From Shewanella marinintestina (GTDB lineage Bacteria > Pseudomonadota > Gammaproteobacteria > Enterobacterales > Shewanellaceae): a stretch of 64,000 nucleotides of DNA. Each line of letters opens with the position of its first letter. Positions within the stretch are counted from its first letter, which is position 1. A program made the position numbers and the translations under genes. The stretch covers positions 248,001-312,000 of the forward strand of contig NZ_JAKILC010000003.1 of the NCBI RefSeq assembly GCF_023283845.1, written 5' to 3'. A model generated the notes under the pieces. The model made no database searches. It saw only the letters and a program-made list of their open reading frames with translations, and was not told the DNA's origin. This document shows, piece after piece, positions 16,755-24,997 of this stretch.

Positions 16755-18911
16755 ATGAAAATATCCAAGAAGATCCCATTAAGCTGCTCCCCGTTAATTT
16801 TAAGCGTGCTCATTTCAGCTAATGTCAGCGCATCAGACCCTTTTAGTGCATGTCCTACAGAGGCTTTTGTCATCCAGAAACAATCCAACACTCCTAAGAG
16901 TTATGGCGTTAACTTAGCCACTGGTAGTTATGTGGAGCTCTCTGATGATATGGGGACTGGCAGCGGCTACAACGGTGTAGGTTTTAACTATCACGACAAC
17001 TATTTATATGGTTGGGATTATGCCTCAGGCTCTTTAGGTCGTGCAGGTGACGATTATCAAATTGTTGCTCTAACCGTTAACAAAGACGCATCATCAGCCT
17101 CTGCCGGGAACTTTTATGTGGGTGATGTCGCGATTAGCGAGAACACTTGGTACGGCTACAGTAAAGGTAAAGGCTTATTCAAAATCCCTCTTGATAACCC
17201 CGCTAGCTATAACATGACATTAGTACCTGGCAGTAAAAATAATGCCACCTACAATATTACCGATTTAGCTTTTCATCCGACAGACGGTTACATGTACAGT
17301 ATCAGCAATGGATCTACCGGTAAGCTACTGCGTATTGACCCAAGCTCAGCAGAAGCAACTAATTTAGGTACAGTTATCACCTCAACCTCGGGTAACTTTA
17401 TCTTTGGCGCACAATTCTTTGACCCAGACGGTAATCTTTACGTCAGCAACAACAGTAACGGTAATATCTACAAAGTAAATGTCGACTCTCCTTCACCAAG
17501 CGCAGTACTATTTGCTTATGGTCCATCCTCTTCAAGTAATGACGGCGCACGCTGTGCATTAGCTGAAGTCGTAGTGGGTGACACTGTCGACTTTGGTGAT
17601 GCTCCAGACTCCTACGGCACCTTGTTAGCCTCTAACGGTGCTCGACACACAATTAGTAATAGCTTGTATCTTGGTAGCAGCGTCGATAATGAATCGGACG
17701 GTTATGCCTCTCCTCTGTCAGATGATGCTAGTGATAATGCAGACGATGAAGACGGGATCTCCATGCCAACAGGCTTTGAGCTAGGTGAAACCGCAATAAT
17801 TCTAGTGGACGCCACTGGTGGTGATGGATTTCTTAATGCCTGGTTTGATTGGAACCAAAATGGTGAGTTTGACTTAGAAGAGCAAATAATCCTTGGTGAA
17901 CGTATTGATGATGGTCAAAACACACTCAGCATTGAAGTTCCAAGCTGGGCAAAAGCAGGACCTACTTGGGCACGTTTTCGTTTAAGTACTCAACGAGACA
18001 TTACGCCTACAGGTGGTGTCGGCGATGGTGAAGTCGAGGATTACGCCGTTAATTTAACAGAAACTGGCGTCACCATTAATTACTACCCTTCATCTTCAAC
18101 CTTTACCACCCTTGCCTATGAGGATCTTTATCCTGACCAAGGTGACTTTGATATGAATGATGTCGTCGTACAATTACGCATCATTGAGTATGTTAAAAAT
18201 AACAAGGTAAGACGCATTGGTTTTGAAGCGCAGCTAGCTGCAATGGGCGCAGCGTATCACAATGGTTTCGCGGTTCATTTACCAGGAGTTAGCCGTGGAA
18301 AAATCAAAGAGTCTCTTATTAGTTGGTCGATTGATAATATCGAGCAAACAGAGTCACCTTTAGAAACTGGGCAAACCAATGCGGTATTTGTGTTTACTCA
18401 AGATCTATCTGACTACGTCACCCTCGAGCAGGGCTGTGAATACCTAAGAACAGAAACTGGATGTGAAACCGCATTTAGAACTACTTGGTCATTAGATATT
18501 CCGTTTGATACACCTGTCGACGAAAGTATTGTGCCAGCTTTCCCTTATGACCCATTCATTTTCGCAACGCCAAATACTGACCATGGTCTAGCGGCAAAAA
18601 ATGTTGTTGGAGCTAACCCGGGTCGTCAATTAGAGATCCACTTAAAAAACCAAGCACCTACAGATAAGTTCTCTACGAACTACTTTGGCGCTCGAGATGA
18701 TGCTTCAAATCCTGGAGCCTCACAATACTTCCAAGATGAGAACGGCATGGCATGGGCAATTGAGATCCCTGTGGACTGGAAGCACCCTAAAGAGAAAGAG
18801 CGTTTAGACAATGCCTATACTGAGTTTGTTGACTTTGCAGCTGATAGCACAGGTAACACCAACCCGACTTGGTATGAAAATGCCGATGACTCACTAATTT
18901 TCAACAACTAA
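16755..18911 (+). CDS. large exported LruC / GEVED-domain protein
   Basis: A 718-residue exported protein with a signal peptide (ending SANVSA-SD). Residues about 30-270 resemble a DUF6923-type propeller (VGFNYHDNYLYGWD, AFHPTDGYMYSIS). Residues about 275-435 form a GEVED domain (DFGDAPDSYGTLL, WFDWNQNGEFD, DGEVEDYAV). Residues about 440-710 form an LruC domain (YEDLYPDQGDFDMNDVVV, GFAVHLPGV). LruC domains occur in Leptospira and Vibrio/Shewanella surface proteins; Asp-rich loops suggest Ca2+ binding. The role is probably cell surface or matrix, but not known. The lipoprotein gene begins 13 bases later. A sigma-54-like promoter lies upstream. Confidence 0.85.
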   Translation: MKISKKIPLSCSPLILSVLISANVSASDPFSACPTEAFVIQKQSNTPKSYGVNLATGSYVELSDDMGTGSGYNGVGFNYHDNYLYGWDYASGSLGRAGDDYQIVALTVNKDASSASAGNFYVGDVAISENTWYGYSKGKGLFKIPLDNPASYNMTLVPGSKNNATYNITDLAFHPTDGYMYSISNGSTGKLLRIDPSSAEATNLGTVITSTSGNFIFGAQFFDPDGNLYVSNNSNGNIYKVNVDSPSPSAVLFAYGPSSSSNDGARCALAEVVVGDTVDFGDAPDSYGTLLASNGARHTISNSLYLGSSVDNESDGYASPLSDDASDNADDEDGISMPTGFELGETAIILVDATGGDGFLNAWFDWNQNGEFDLEEQIILGERIDDGQNTLSIEVPSWAKAGPTWARFRLSTQRDITPTGGVGDGEVEDYAVNLTETGVTINYYPSSSTFTTLAYEDLYPDQGDFDMNDVVVQLRIIEYVKNNKVRRIGFEAQLAAMGAAYHNGFAVHLPGVSRGKIKESLISWSIDNIEQTESPLETGQTNAVFVFTQDLSDYVTLEQGCEYLRTETGCETAFRTTWSLDIPFDTPVDESIVPAFPYDPFIFATPNTDHGLAAKNVVGANPGRQLEIHLKNQAPTDKFSTNYFGARDDASNPGASQYFQDENGMAWAIEIPVDWKHPKEKERLDNAYTEFVDFAADSTGNTNPTWYENADDSLIFNN

Positions 18912-18924
18912 ATTGGAGCATGCC

Positions 18925-19440
18925 ATGAATATTCAAATCAACACTCTGTTTAATCGTCCTGTTAGCTTAATGGTATGTTGCGCGTTTCTTTTAACTGCAT
19001 GTGGTGGAGGCGGAGATGATGACGGTGGAGCCCCTTCGACTCCAGCACCAGTAACCACAACTACGCCACCAACAACAACTACACCGGCTCCAGATCCTGC
19101 TCCGGATCCAACGTCACTAGATGATTTGATTGTGGACGCTGATAACAAGTTGCAATCGGCGTACACCTTACAAATCGATGTAGATAAAGGAAATACTAAT
19201 CGCGGTTATTTTTCACTTTGCGATGATTATCAAGCTAATGGCACTGGTTACAAGGTTAACTTCAACTCTTGTTTATTTAGAGGACCACTCACTGACGGCA
19301 AACTGGCAAAACAAGTCAAAGTAGCCAATCACGCAAGTCAGTTAATTGCTGTTATTTGGTTCTACGATGGTCAAGCGCCTCAATTTGTAGAATGGCGTTA
19401 TTTACAAGATGCGGACTCACAAGTACTTACTATGAATTAG
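18925..19440 (+). CDS. lipoprotein with Thr/Pro-rich linker
   Basis: A 171-residue lipoprotein. It has a signal peptide with lipobox LTAC, then GGGG-DDDGG, a low-complexity linker of Pro, Thr and Ala (about residues 30-60) and a compact C-terminal domain of about 110 residues with two cysteines (SLCDDYQ, NSCLFRG). The layout is that of a surface lipoprotein whose domain is held off the membrane by a linker. A TTG at 18913 is in frame, but GGAG lies six bases before the ATG at 18925. It follows the LruC gene by 13 bases, so the two are probably made together and may interact. Confidence 0.75.
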   Translation: MNIQINTLFNRPVSLMVCCAFLLTACGGGGDDDGGAPSTPAPVTTTTPPTTTTPAPDPAPDPTSLDDLIVDADNKLQSAYTLQIDVDKGNTNRGYFSLCDDYQANGTGYKVNFNSCLFRGPLTDGKLAKQVKVANHASQLIAVIWFYDGQAPQFVEWRYLQDADSQVLTMN

Positions 19441-19477
19441 TCCTATCGTCACCCGCAATAGCTTAATATCAAGTTTT

Positions 19478-19513
19478 GCTGCGATTCATTCTCCACTGGA
19501 TCGCAGCTTTTTT
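19478..19513 (+). terminator. terminator of the LruC-lipoprotein operon
   Basis: GCTGCGAT and ATCGCAGC form an 8-bp stem followed by T6, 37 bases after the lipoprotein stop. Confidence 0.88.
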
Positions 19514-19607
19514 GAATAAATCTGTCCCCCTCGAAAAAATGATCTTACCGCCAGAACTTAATCCATGCATTAAACAAAAAAAGACTGCGCGACTTTTAAA
19601 GCCTATC

Positions 19608-19736
19608 CTAGCTCGATGAATGCATACTTGTATTAAATTTAAGCTCAGCTTGAGTGTTAGCAAATTGCTGACTGCAGCCAAAAATTAAAATAAATAGCAC
19701 CACTAAAATAATCGTAGCAGCTAAGTGTTTCATCAT
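19608..19736 (-). CDS. very small lipoprotein
   Basis: A 42-residue frame (MMKHLAATIILVV...) with a typical lipoprotein signal: basic start, long hydrophobic core and lipobox IFGC. About 22 mature residues follow. The longer frame from 19811 overlaps the neighbouring gene and was not used. AGAGG lies about 10 bases upstream. It lies just past the terminator of the outer-membrane protein gene. Small lipoproteins of this kind are often real but poorly characterised. Confidence 0.45.
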   Translation of the reverse strand: MMKHLAATIILVVLFILIFGCSQQFANTQAELKFNTSMHSSS

Positions 19737-19754
19737 CGCTAAATACCTCTTACG

Positions 19755-19778
19755 CAAAAAAGCGCCCTTGGGCGCTTT
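19755..19778 (-). terminator. terminator of the OM protein gene
   Basis: On the minus strand AAAGCGCCC pairs with GGGCGCTTT, followed by more T. It lies 17 bases after the stop of the gene at 19795. Confidence 0.9.
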
Positions 19779-19794
19779 CATACAATCATTTGGA

Positions 19795-20496
19795 TTAGAA
19801 GCGGTAACCAACAGTAAACATCCAAGTGCCGAAATCTTTATTTTGCATATGGTTTTTACCTTTACCTATCGGAGTTGAACCACTGTTGCCATCAATATAA
19901 CCACTAGCACTATAGTTAAGGTCGCGCGCACCAGTCTGGAAGGTATAGTGCAAGTTAAAGTTAACACCGTTATCTAAGTAATAACCCACACCAACCATTG
20001 GGCGCACTTCGGTATTACTCTTGCCTTTAATATTCATCCCTGCTTTATGAGCAACACCACCAGGGACGACTTCCTGAGCAGAAAAGCCTAGCGAGCCATC
20101 ATATTTTGAAAAATCGGCGCCGGCCTTAACCGCTAAATGACCGCTTCCCAACTGAAATTGATAACCAAGATATAAAGTATGCGCCTTATATTTTTCTTTC
20201 TGATAAACAGATGCGTCTATTGTATGGAAATCCGCTCCACCGGGAAAAGCCTCGTCAATATTAAAGCTTGTTGATTGACTGTCTTTTTCTGTTTCGCCAG
20301 TGTAGGTATAACCTAAGATAAAGTCCTTATAACCGGCTTCAAGACCCGCTGCTACATTCGTGCCCATTGCCTTATTTTTAGATGCGCCAACCATAGGGTT
20401 AATTGTAAAGTCGCTTGCGGCAGCAATAGGTGAAACCGCAATAGCAGAAACAGCCACAACAGAAGATAATACGCAAGTAAGTAATGCTTTTTTCAT
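19795..20496 (-). CDS. outer-membrane beta-barrel protein
   Basis: A 233-residue protein with a signal peptide (MKKALLTCVLSSVVAVSAIA, cleavage near AAA-SDF). It is followed by Gly- and aromatic-rich alternating strands and a final strand ending in YRF (TWMFTVGYRF), the usual C-terminal signature of an outer-membrane barrel. Size and pattern fit the small OmpA/OmpW/opacity-type barrels with about eight strands. The specific family is not clear. It has its own terminator and an unusually structured upstream region (AGGCATGATGCCT palindrome about 40 bases before the ATG). Confidence 0.75.
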   Translation of the reverse strand: MKKALLTCVLSSVVAVSAIAVSPIAAASDFTINPMVGASKNKAMGTNVAAGLEAGYKDFILGYTYTGETEKDSQSTSFNIDEAFPGGADFHTIDASVYQKEKYKAHTLYLGYQFQLGSGHLAVKAGADFSKYDGSLGFSAQEVVPGGVAHKAGMNIKGKSNTEVRPMVGVGYYLDNGVNFNLHYTFQTGARDLNYSASGYIDGNSGSTPIGKGKNHMQNKDFGTWMFTVGYRF

Positions 20497-21144
20497 GATT
20501 CATTCTCTCTATATAAATAAACAAAGGCATCATGCCTGTGTTACCACTCCATCCTTTGAACGTGGTGATTGGTATTTATGAGGATTTGCCCCCAGCCTCA
20601 ACGAATCGGTCATAACCGCTTAGGTCATCAAGGTCGCCGTTAAGATGAGCACATGGTAAAGAGAGCCGTTTCACCAAACATCATTAAGAAAATTGGTAAA
20701 CAGTAGAAATCATTAAATCCAGAAATGTAATGCCGCTATACATAAAGCAGGCTTCAACCCTAGGTGCACTAAAACATGATTAAAATAGTCAACAGAGGTG
20801 TTGAACTCGAACATATTACAGGCAAACCTAAAATAGCCTAATCACATGGCTACACGGCATTGATTTACGGCAACAAAGAAACGAAATCTAAACTTAAAAA
20901 GTGAGGGGCTAAAGAAATAAAGCAGCGAAGAAATGAAATGACACTCAATCCCAATTCACTCTGTCCAGTCGCCGTAGCGATGCATAAACAGATTGGGGGC
21001 CATCCTTGGCTAGAGAGTCCATGAAGCTTTAGAAAGTCATTAATCATTCAATTAACGCAGTCTGCCTGCTTAACAATTACTAAAAAACTCACGGGCTCTT
21101 AGTATTGGTTAGTAATATTTGGAAATGAATAAAAACAAGGTAAT
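20497..21144. other. intergenic region upstream of two divergent genes
   Basis: The 648 bases carry no credible ORF. Near the outer-membrane gene there is a palindrome AGGCATGATGCCT (about 20526-20538), which would form a hairpin in its leader. I could not match it to any riboswitch family. The rest shows nothing specific. Confidence 0.45.
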
Positions 21145-21177
21145 ATGAAACTACAGGTATGCCAACATGGAGTCCTA

Positions 21178-21819
21178 ATGGCAACAACTCTTTCGTCTAA
21201 AGCACAAGCTGAACTCGGTAGCTTAATGGTTAATACGCCAGAGCTTATTCACCTCCTTTCTCTGCTACCAAAAGAGAACTTAAGCGAATACCCGCTACTG
21301 CAAAAAGAGCTAACGAGTAAGCATCCTAATAGTAAAAGCTACAACAAAGCGCTAAAAGATAAAGTTTTCACTAAAGAGGAGTTTAGAGACCGTATCTTTG
21401 CCAGGCTGGATGTTTTTGCCTATGAAATGGCAATTAACCTCAATACTGATTATTTAATTGAACGCGTAAGCTTGATCGTAGGTAACGATATCGCTCGCAT
21501 TGATGAACTGGAGATCAATGAGATCGGCGCCGATGTACTACAACGAATTTTGACTGATTTGAGTACTGACGTTTGTAAGCAGATCCAGCCTAAAGGCGAC
21601 CATCCATTTCTTGCTGAACGTGGACGCATTGACCATAATTTTTGGCGTCATGCAGACAAAGCCTATAACGCATACATTGATGGCTATAATACCCAAGCCT
21701 CTTTAGATGCTTGGTGCCAACTCAACCTCCATACTCGGTGCCCTCAAAGCTTTATCCGTTGGCTTAAAGCCTACGGTAACCCTGCTGAAATAGCAGAATG
21801 GATGAGCTATGTAAGCTAA
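21178..21819 (+). CDS. conserved-looking hypothetical protein
   Basis: A 213-residue soluble protein, mostly helical, without a recognised domain, signal peptide or membrane segment. Motif-like patches are NIARID-type acidic stretches (GNDIARIDELEINEIGAD) and a C-terminal region with HTRCPQSFIRWLKAYG. The frame can also start at 21145 (MKLQVCQHG). GGAG lies five bases before the ATG at 21178, which begins the more protein-like sequence. A good terminator follows. No function can be proposed. Confidence 0.65.
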   Translation: MATTLSSKAQAELGSLMVNTPELIHLLSLLPKENLSEYPLLQKELTSKHPNSKSYNKALKDKVFTKEEFRDRIFARLDVFAYEMAINLNTDYLIERVSLIVGNDIARIDELEINEIGADVLQRILTDLSTDVCKQIQPKGDHPFLAERGRIDHNFWRHADKAYNAYIDGYNTQASLDAWCQLNLHTRCPQSFIRWLKAYGNPAEIAEWMSYVS

Positions 21820-21835
21820 ATTGACGTTCAAAAAT

Positions 21836-21860
21836 AGCCACACCTCAGTGTGGCTTTTTT
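21836..21860 (+). terminator. rho-independent terminator
   Basis: AGCCACAC and GTGTGGCT around a four-base loop, followed by T6, just after the hypothetical gene ending at 21819. Confidence 0.92.
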
Positions 21861-21939
21861 ATTTTGGCGTAGCACTATAAACCTTTTGTGCATTTGTTTC
21901 GTAATCAATATCAAACCAAGCTTTTAGCAAGGTAAAAAC

Positions 21940-22572
21940 ATGCAACCGATAGTGAAGCCGTTGCCAAAGATGTATAGTGATTTGGCACAAAAACAACATC
22001 ATAATAAAAAATCTATTTACTCAATTTTGGTCATGGCGGTACTTTTGATTATGACAACCCATTATCCAAGCAATGCTCAAGCACAAGAGTTTGCGTTAGC
22101 ACTCAATCAAGCATCTCAATGGCGAATGATTAACGACACAGTAATGGGTGGCATATCCGCAAGTAGACTTACTATCGATAAGGGCACTGCCACTTTTTCG
22201 GGCACTTTATCGTTAGAACAAAATGGCGGTTTTGCTTCCACTCGCACATCATTATCAACACCGGTTACCAGTGACATAAACATGATCCGCTTGCAGGTCA
22301 AAGGCGATGGTAGAGATTATCAATTAAGACTTAGAATCGATAATCAATGGGATTCTTTTGCTTACTCGAGCTCTTTTCACACCCAAAAAAACAGTTGGAT
22401 AACCCTGCTGCTCAGCCCTAGTGACTTTACCGCCGTGTATCGAGGACGCAGCGTTGATGCGCCCGCACTTAACTTCAACAATATTAAACAACTGGGCTTT
22501 TTAGTCGCCGACAAGCAAGCTGGTGAGTTCGAGCTATCGTTTAAAGAAATTAATTTCATCTGCGCAGATTAA
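21940..22572 (+). CDS. CIA30-family protein, exported
   Basis: A 210-residue protein with a hydrophobic N-terminal segment (about 27-45, ending SNAQAQ) that looks like a signal peptide. The domain starts at WRMINDTVMGGISAS, the hallmark of the CIA30 (complex I intermediate-associated protein 30) family, and continues with GGFASTRTSL and the beta-sandwich strands to the end. Bacterial members are not tied to complex I; the fold resembles carbohydrate-binding modules. It lies 12 bases before the HAD gene and probably shares its transcript. The function is unknown. Confidence 0.85.
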   Translation: MQPIVKPLPKMYSDLAQKQHHNKKSIYSILVMAVLLIMTTHYPSNAQAQEFALALNQASQWRMINDTVMGGISASRLTIDKGTATFSGTLSLEQNGGFASTRTSLSTPVTSDINMIRLQVKGDGRDYQLRLRIDNQWDSFAYSSSFHTQKNSWITLLLSPSDFTAVYRGRSVDAPALNFNNIKQLGFLVADKQAGEFELSFKEINFICAD

Positions 22573-22584
22573 GGATAATTCTGA

Positions 22585-23220
22585 TTGAGCATAACCATCA
22601 ATAGCCATGTCGATTTTAATCAAATCAAAGGAGTGATCTTTGATTTAGATGGCACCTTGGCAAACTCAAACCCAAATTTTGAAGGATTAAGAGCTGAGCT
22701 CGGTATCAAGCCCGGAACCGATATATTAAGCTACGTAAATTCAATCACAGAGCCCACTCTGGCAGAGCAAACACATGCCATAATCAAGCACTATGAGCTT
22801 GAAAGCTCACACGACGCTACCTGGATCGCTGGTGCGCAACAACTGATGGCATTTTTAACCAGCCTACGTATACCGCAAGCGATTCTAACCCGCAATATGC
22901 CAGAAGCCGCCCACATCACACTAGCCAACCTCGACTTAACAGTCGGCACTGATTTTGACCCATTGTTAACTCGTTTTGATGCCAAAGCGAAACCCCACCC
23001 AGAGGGCGTTGAACGGATCTGTGCAAAATGGCAAATCAAGCCTGCAAATATTTTATTTGTTGGCGATTATCTGTTTGATCTTCAAACCGCCAATAACGCT
23101 GGCACAAGAAGTGTTCTCTATACACCAAGCCTGATCCCAGACTACGCCAACCAAGCTGATATTGTTTGCAGCAGCTACCTAACACTCATTGACTATTTTC
23201 ACTCTCAACTGCAAACATAA
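22585..23220 (+). CDS. HAD-superfamily hydrolase
   Basis: A 211-residue HAD phosphatase of the PGP/beta-phosphoglucomutase type. Motif I is FDLDGTLANS (about 19-28), motif II is the Thr of AILTRN, motif III is the Lys region DAKAKPHP and motif IV is FVGDYLFD. The cap between motifs I and II is short and helical. The substrate could be phosphoglycolate or another small phosphate ester. The start is TTG with AAGGA about nine bases upstream. It follows the CIA30 gene closely. Confidence 0.88.
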   Translation: MSITINSHVDFNQIKGVIFDLDGTLANSNPNFEGLRAELGIKPGTDILSYVNSITEPTLAEQTHAIIKHYELESSHDATWIAGAQQLMAFLTSLRIPQAILTRNMPEAAHITLANLDLTVGTDFDPLLTRFDAKAKPHPEGVERICAKWQIKPANILFVGDYLFDLQTANNAGTRSVLYTPSLIPDYANQADIVCSSYLTLIDYFHSQLQT

Positions 23221-23688
23221 TTTAAACAAAAACCGTAGGCTAAGGTTTAATACGTCTAGCACTCTATAACGGCCGTTATCCCCAAGAAAAATGTGAGAAC
23301 GAGCACAAATTAAGTAACATTAATGATGCAAATCTCGCCTTGCAACTAAGGAGTTGCTAAATTACCTGCAAATCTTGTGTTGTTGCGTTTTACACAGCAA
23401 GCGAGCCTATTAACGATAGCTTTATAAATTGGAGAATTTGATGATTGTAGTAAACCCTAACTGGGCAGCTGCAGCACTTTAAGTACCCTCTCTTGTTAAC
23501 AACAAGAGTCAGTATTAGGCATGTTTATCATGCAAGTCACTTGAGCGAGTTTGTATGATATTTATCATGCTTACCTATTCTGCTGACTTTTTAAAAGCGC
23601 TTTGCCCGGTACCGCACAACAATACCGGGAACTTATCTATTTAAAGTCCCCCAGAATCAATATTCAGGCGCTTTGCGCTGGGGTTTAC
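23221..23688 (+). promoter_or_regulatory. structured leader region of rsgA
   Basis: The 468 bases before rsgA contain a 13-codon ORF (23441-23482) and then a series of hairpins: CTCTTGTT-aac-AACAAGAG (23490-23508), GCATG-n5-CATGC (about 23519-23533), ATGATA/TATCAT (about 23555-23570) and CCCGGTA/TACCGGG (23605-23629). The word GCGCTTTGC occurs twice (23597-23605 and 23668-23676), the second copy next to the Shine-Dalgarno GGGG. This looks like an attenuator, but matches no riboswitch I know. Confidence 0.45.
23441..23482 (+). CDS. candidate 13-residue leader peptide
   Basis: ATG at 23441 is preceded by GGAG at six-base spacing and opens MIVVNPNWAAAAL followed by TAA. The stop is eight bases before a strong hairpin. 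A good ribosome-binding site, short length and downstream hairpins fit a translated leader. It is inferred from layout only. Confidence 0.4.
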   Translation: MIVVNPNWAAAAL

Positions 23689-24819
23689 ATGACCAAATCA
23701 AATCGTTTTAACCACTTAAAATCAAACACTCTAACTAAAACAACTGCAGCTAGCAGTGCTCCTGTACAGGCTAAACCAATAGCGCTATTAAGAAGCTTAA
23801 AGCAAATGGGCTGGAACGGATTTTTTCAGCAGCAGCTTATTACAGAGTCACTAAATTATGCCTATGTTGCACGAGTAAGTGCCCACCACCGTAGTCAGTA
23901 TCAACTGCTAACAGAGAGCGGCGAAACAAGCCTAGCTATCCATCAAGCTATGCCAGAAATGACGGTAGGCGACTGGGTACTTTTAGATGAACAACATAAC
24001 TTTGTATCATTACTTGAGCGCAGTGCACTTTTTAGTCGAAAGGCTGCAGGCTCAAAAGTAGAGCAGCAGCTTATCGCCGCCAACCTTGACTGGGTATTTA
24101 TCGTATCATCATTAAATGATGACTTTAATGTTAACCGTATCGAGCGTTATTTAGCCCTAGTGAATGAGGCAAAAGTCACGCCAGTTATTGTGCTAACTAA
24201 AGTTGATTTATGCGATGACTTAAGCCCATTTATTGAATCTCTGCGCGAGCTAGATGCAAACTTACTGATTGAAACCGTTAACGGTTTAGATAGTGAAAGC
24301 GCAAAGGCTTTAAGCAACTATTGCAGCGAAGGCAAAACAGTTGCCTTTATAGGCTCATCAGGCGTAGGTAAGTCGACCCTAGTTAACGCCATGCTTGGCG
24401 ACGCAAGCCAGTTAACTTCGGATATTCGCCAAGATGACAGCAAAGGCCGCCATACTACCACAAGCCGTTCATTGCACATCACCGCCAACGGTGGTTTGTT
24501 GTTAGATACGCCGGGAATGCGTGAATTACAACTTGCTGATTGTGAAGAAGGCTTGCACGAAACCTTCGCCGACTTAGTCAAATATGCGCAGCAATGTAAG
24601 TTTATCGACTGCCAACATGAACAAGAGCCAGGTTGCGCAGTGCAAACTGCTATTGAAGCAGGCTTGTTAACCGAGCGCCGCCTACAAAGCTTTCAAAAGT
24701 TGATGCGTGAACAAGCGCTCAATGGCGCAAGCATTGCTGAGAAGCGGGCTAAAGGTAAAAGCTTAAGTAAAATGTATAAACGAGTTCAAGGGAATGCGCG
24801 AGCCAATAAGCGCGGCTGA
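23689..24819 (+). CDS. rsgA: ribosome small-subunit GTPase RsgA
   Basis: A 376-residue circularly permuted GTPase of the RsgA/YjeQ family. An N-terminal OB-like domain (about 40-110) precedes a GTPase domain with G4 (LTKVDL), then G1 (GSSGVGKST) and G3 (DTPG). The C-terminal zinc knuckle has CKFIDCQH and a further Cys in EPGCAV. It helps mature the 30S subunit in the cytoplasm. The frame extends to 23602, but GGGG sits five bases before the ATG at 23689. The Lys/Arg-rich C-terminal tail (MYKRVQGNARANKRG) fits rRNA binding. The long structured leader is unusual. Confidence 0.92.
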   Translation: MTKSNRFNHLKSNTLTKTTAASSAPVQAKPIALLRSLKQMGWNGFFQQQLITESLNYAYVARVSAHHRSQYQLLTESGETSLAIHQAMPEMTVGDWVLLDEQHNFVSLLERSALFSRKAAGSKVEQQLIAANLDWVFIVSSLNDDFNVNRIERYLALVNEAKVTPVIVLTKVDLCDDLSPFIESLRELDANLLIETVNGLDSESAKALSNYCSEGKTVAFIGSSGVGKSTLVNAMLGDASQLTSDIRQDDSKGRHTTTSRSLHITANGGLLLDTPGMRELQLADCEEGLHETFADLVKYAQQCKFIDCQHEQEPGCAVQTAIEAGLLTERRLQSFQKLMREQALNGASIAEKRAKGKSLSKMYKRVQGNARANKRG

Positions 24820-24880
24820 GTTATCGAGCCGTGCTATCAAGTAGTGTTAACCACTAGAGGTAACAAGTTTTAAAACCGAT

Positions 24881-24908
24881 AAAAAGGGCTATGAATTAGC
24901 CCTTTTTT
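24881..24908 (+). terminator. terminator of rsgA
   Basis: AAAAAGGGCT and AGCCCTTTTTT form a stem with a following T run, 62 bases after the rsgA stop. Confidence 0.88.
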
Positions 24909-24997
24909 AATACCTATTAGCCTTATATGGTGGATCTTTCCAAGTATGTAGTAAGCTTAATCAATACTTTTGAGTAGCACTAAGATAAGGAATTCAA

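Noticed and set aside
18933..19166. A minus-strand frame rich in Gly, Val and Ser
   Set aside because: It is the antisense shadow of the lipoprotein's Thr/Pro linker and has no independent support.
20520..20640. A riboswitch in the leader of the outer-membrane protein gene
   Set aside because: I checked for c-di-GMP-I, TPP and cobalamin signatures and found none; only a short palindrome remains.
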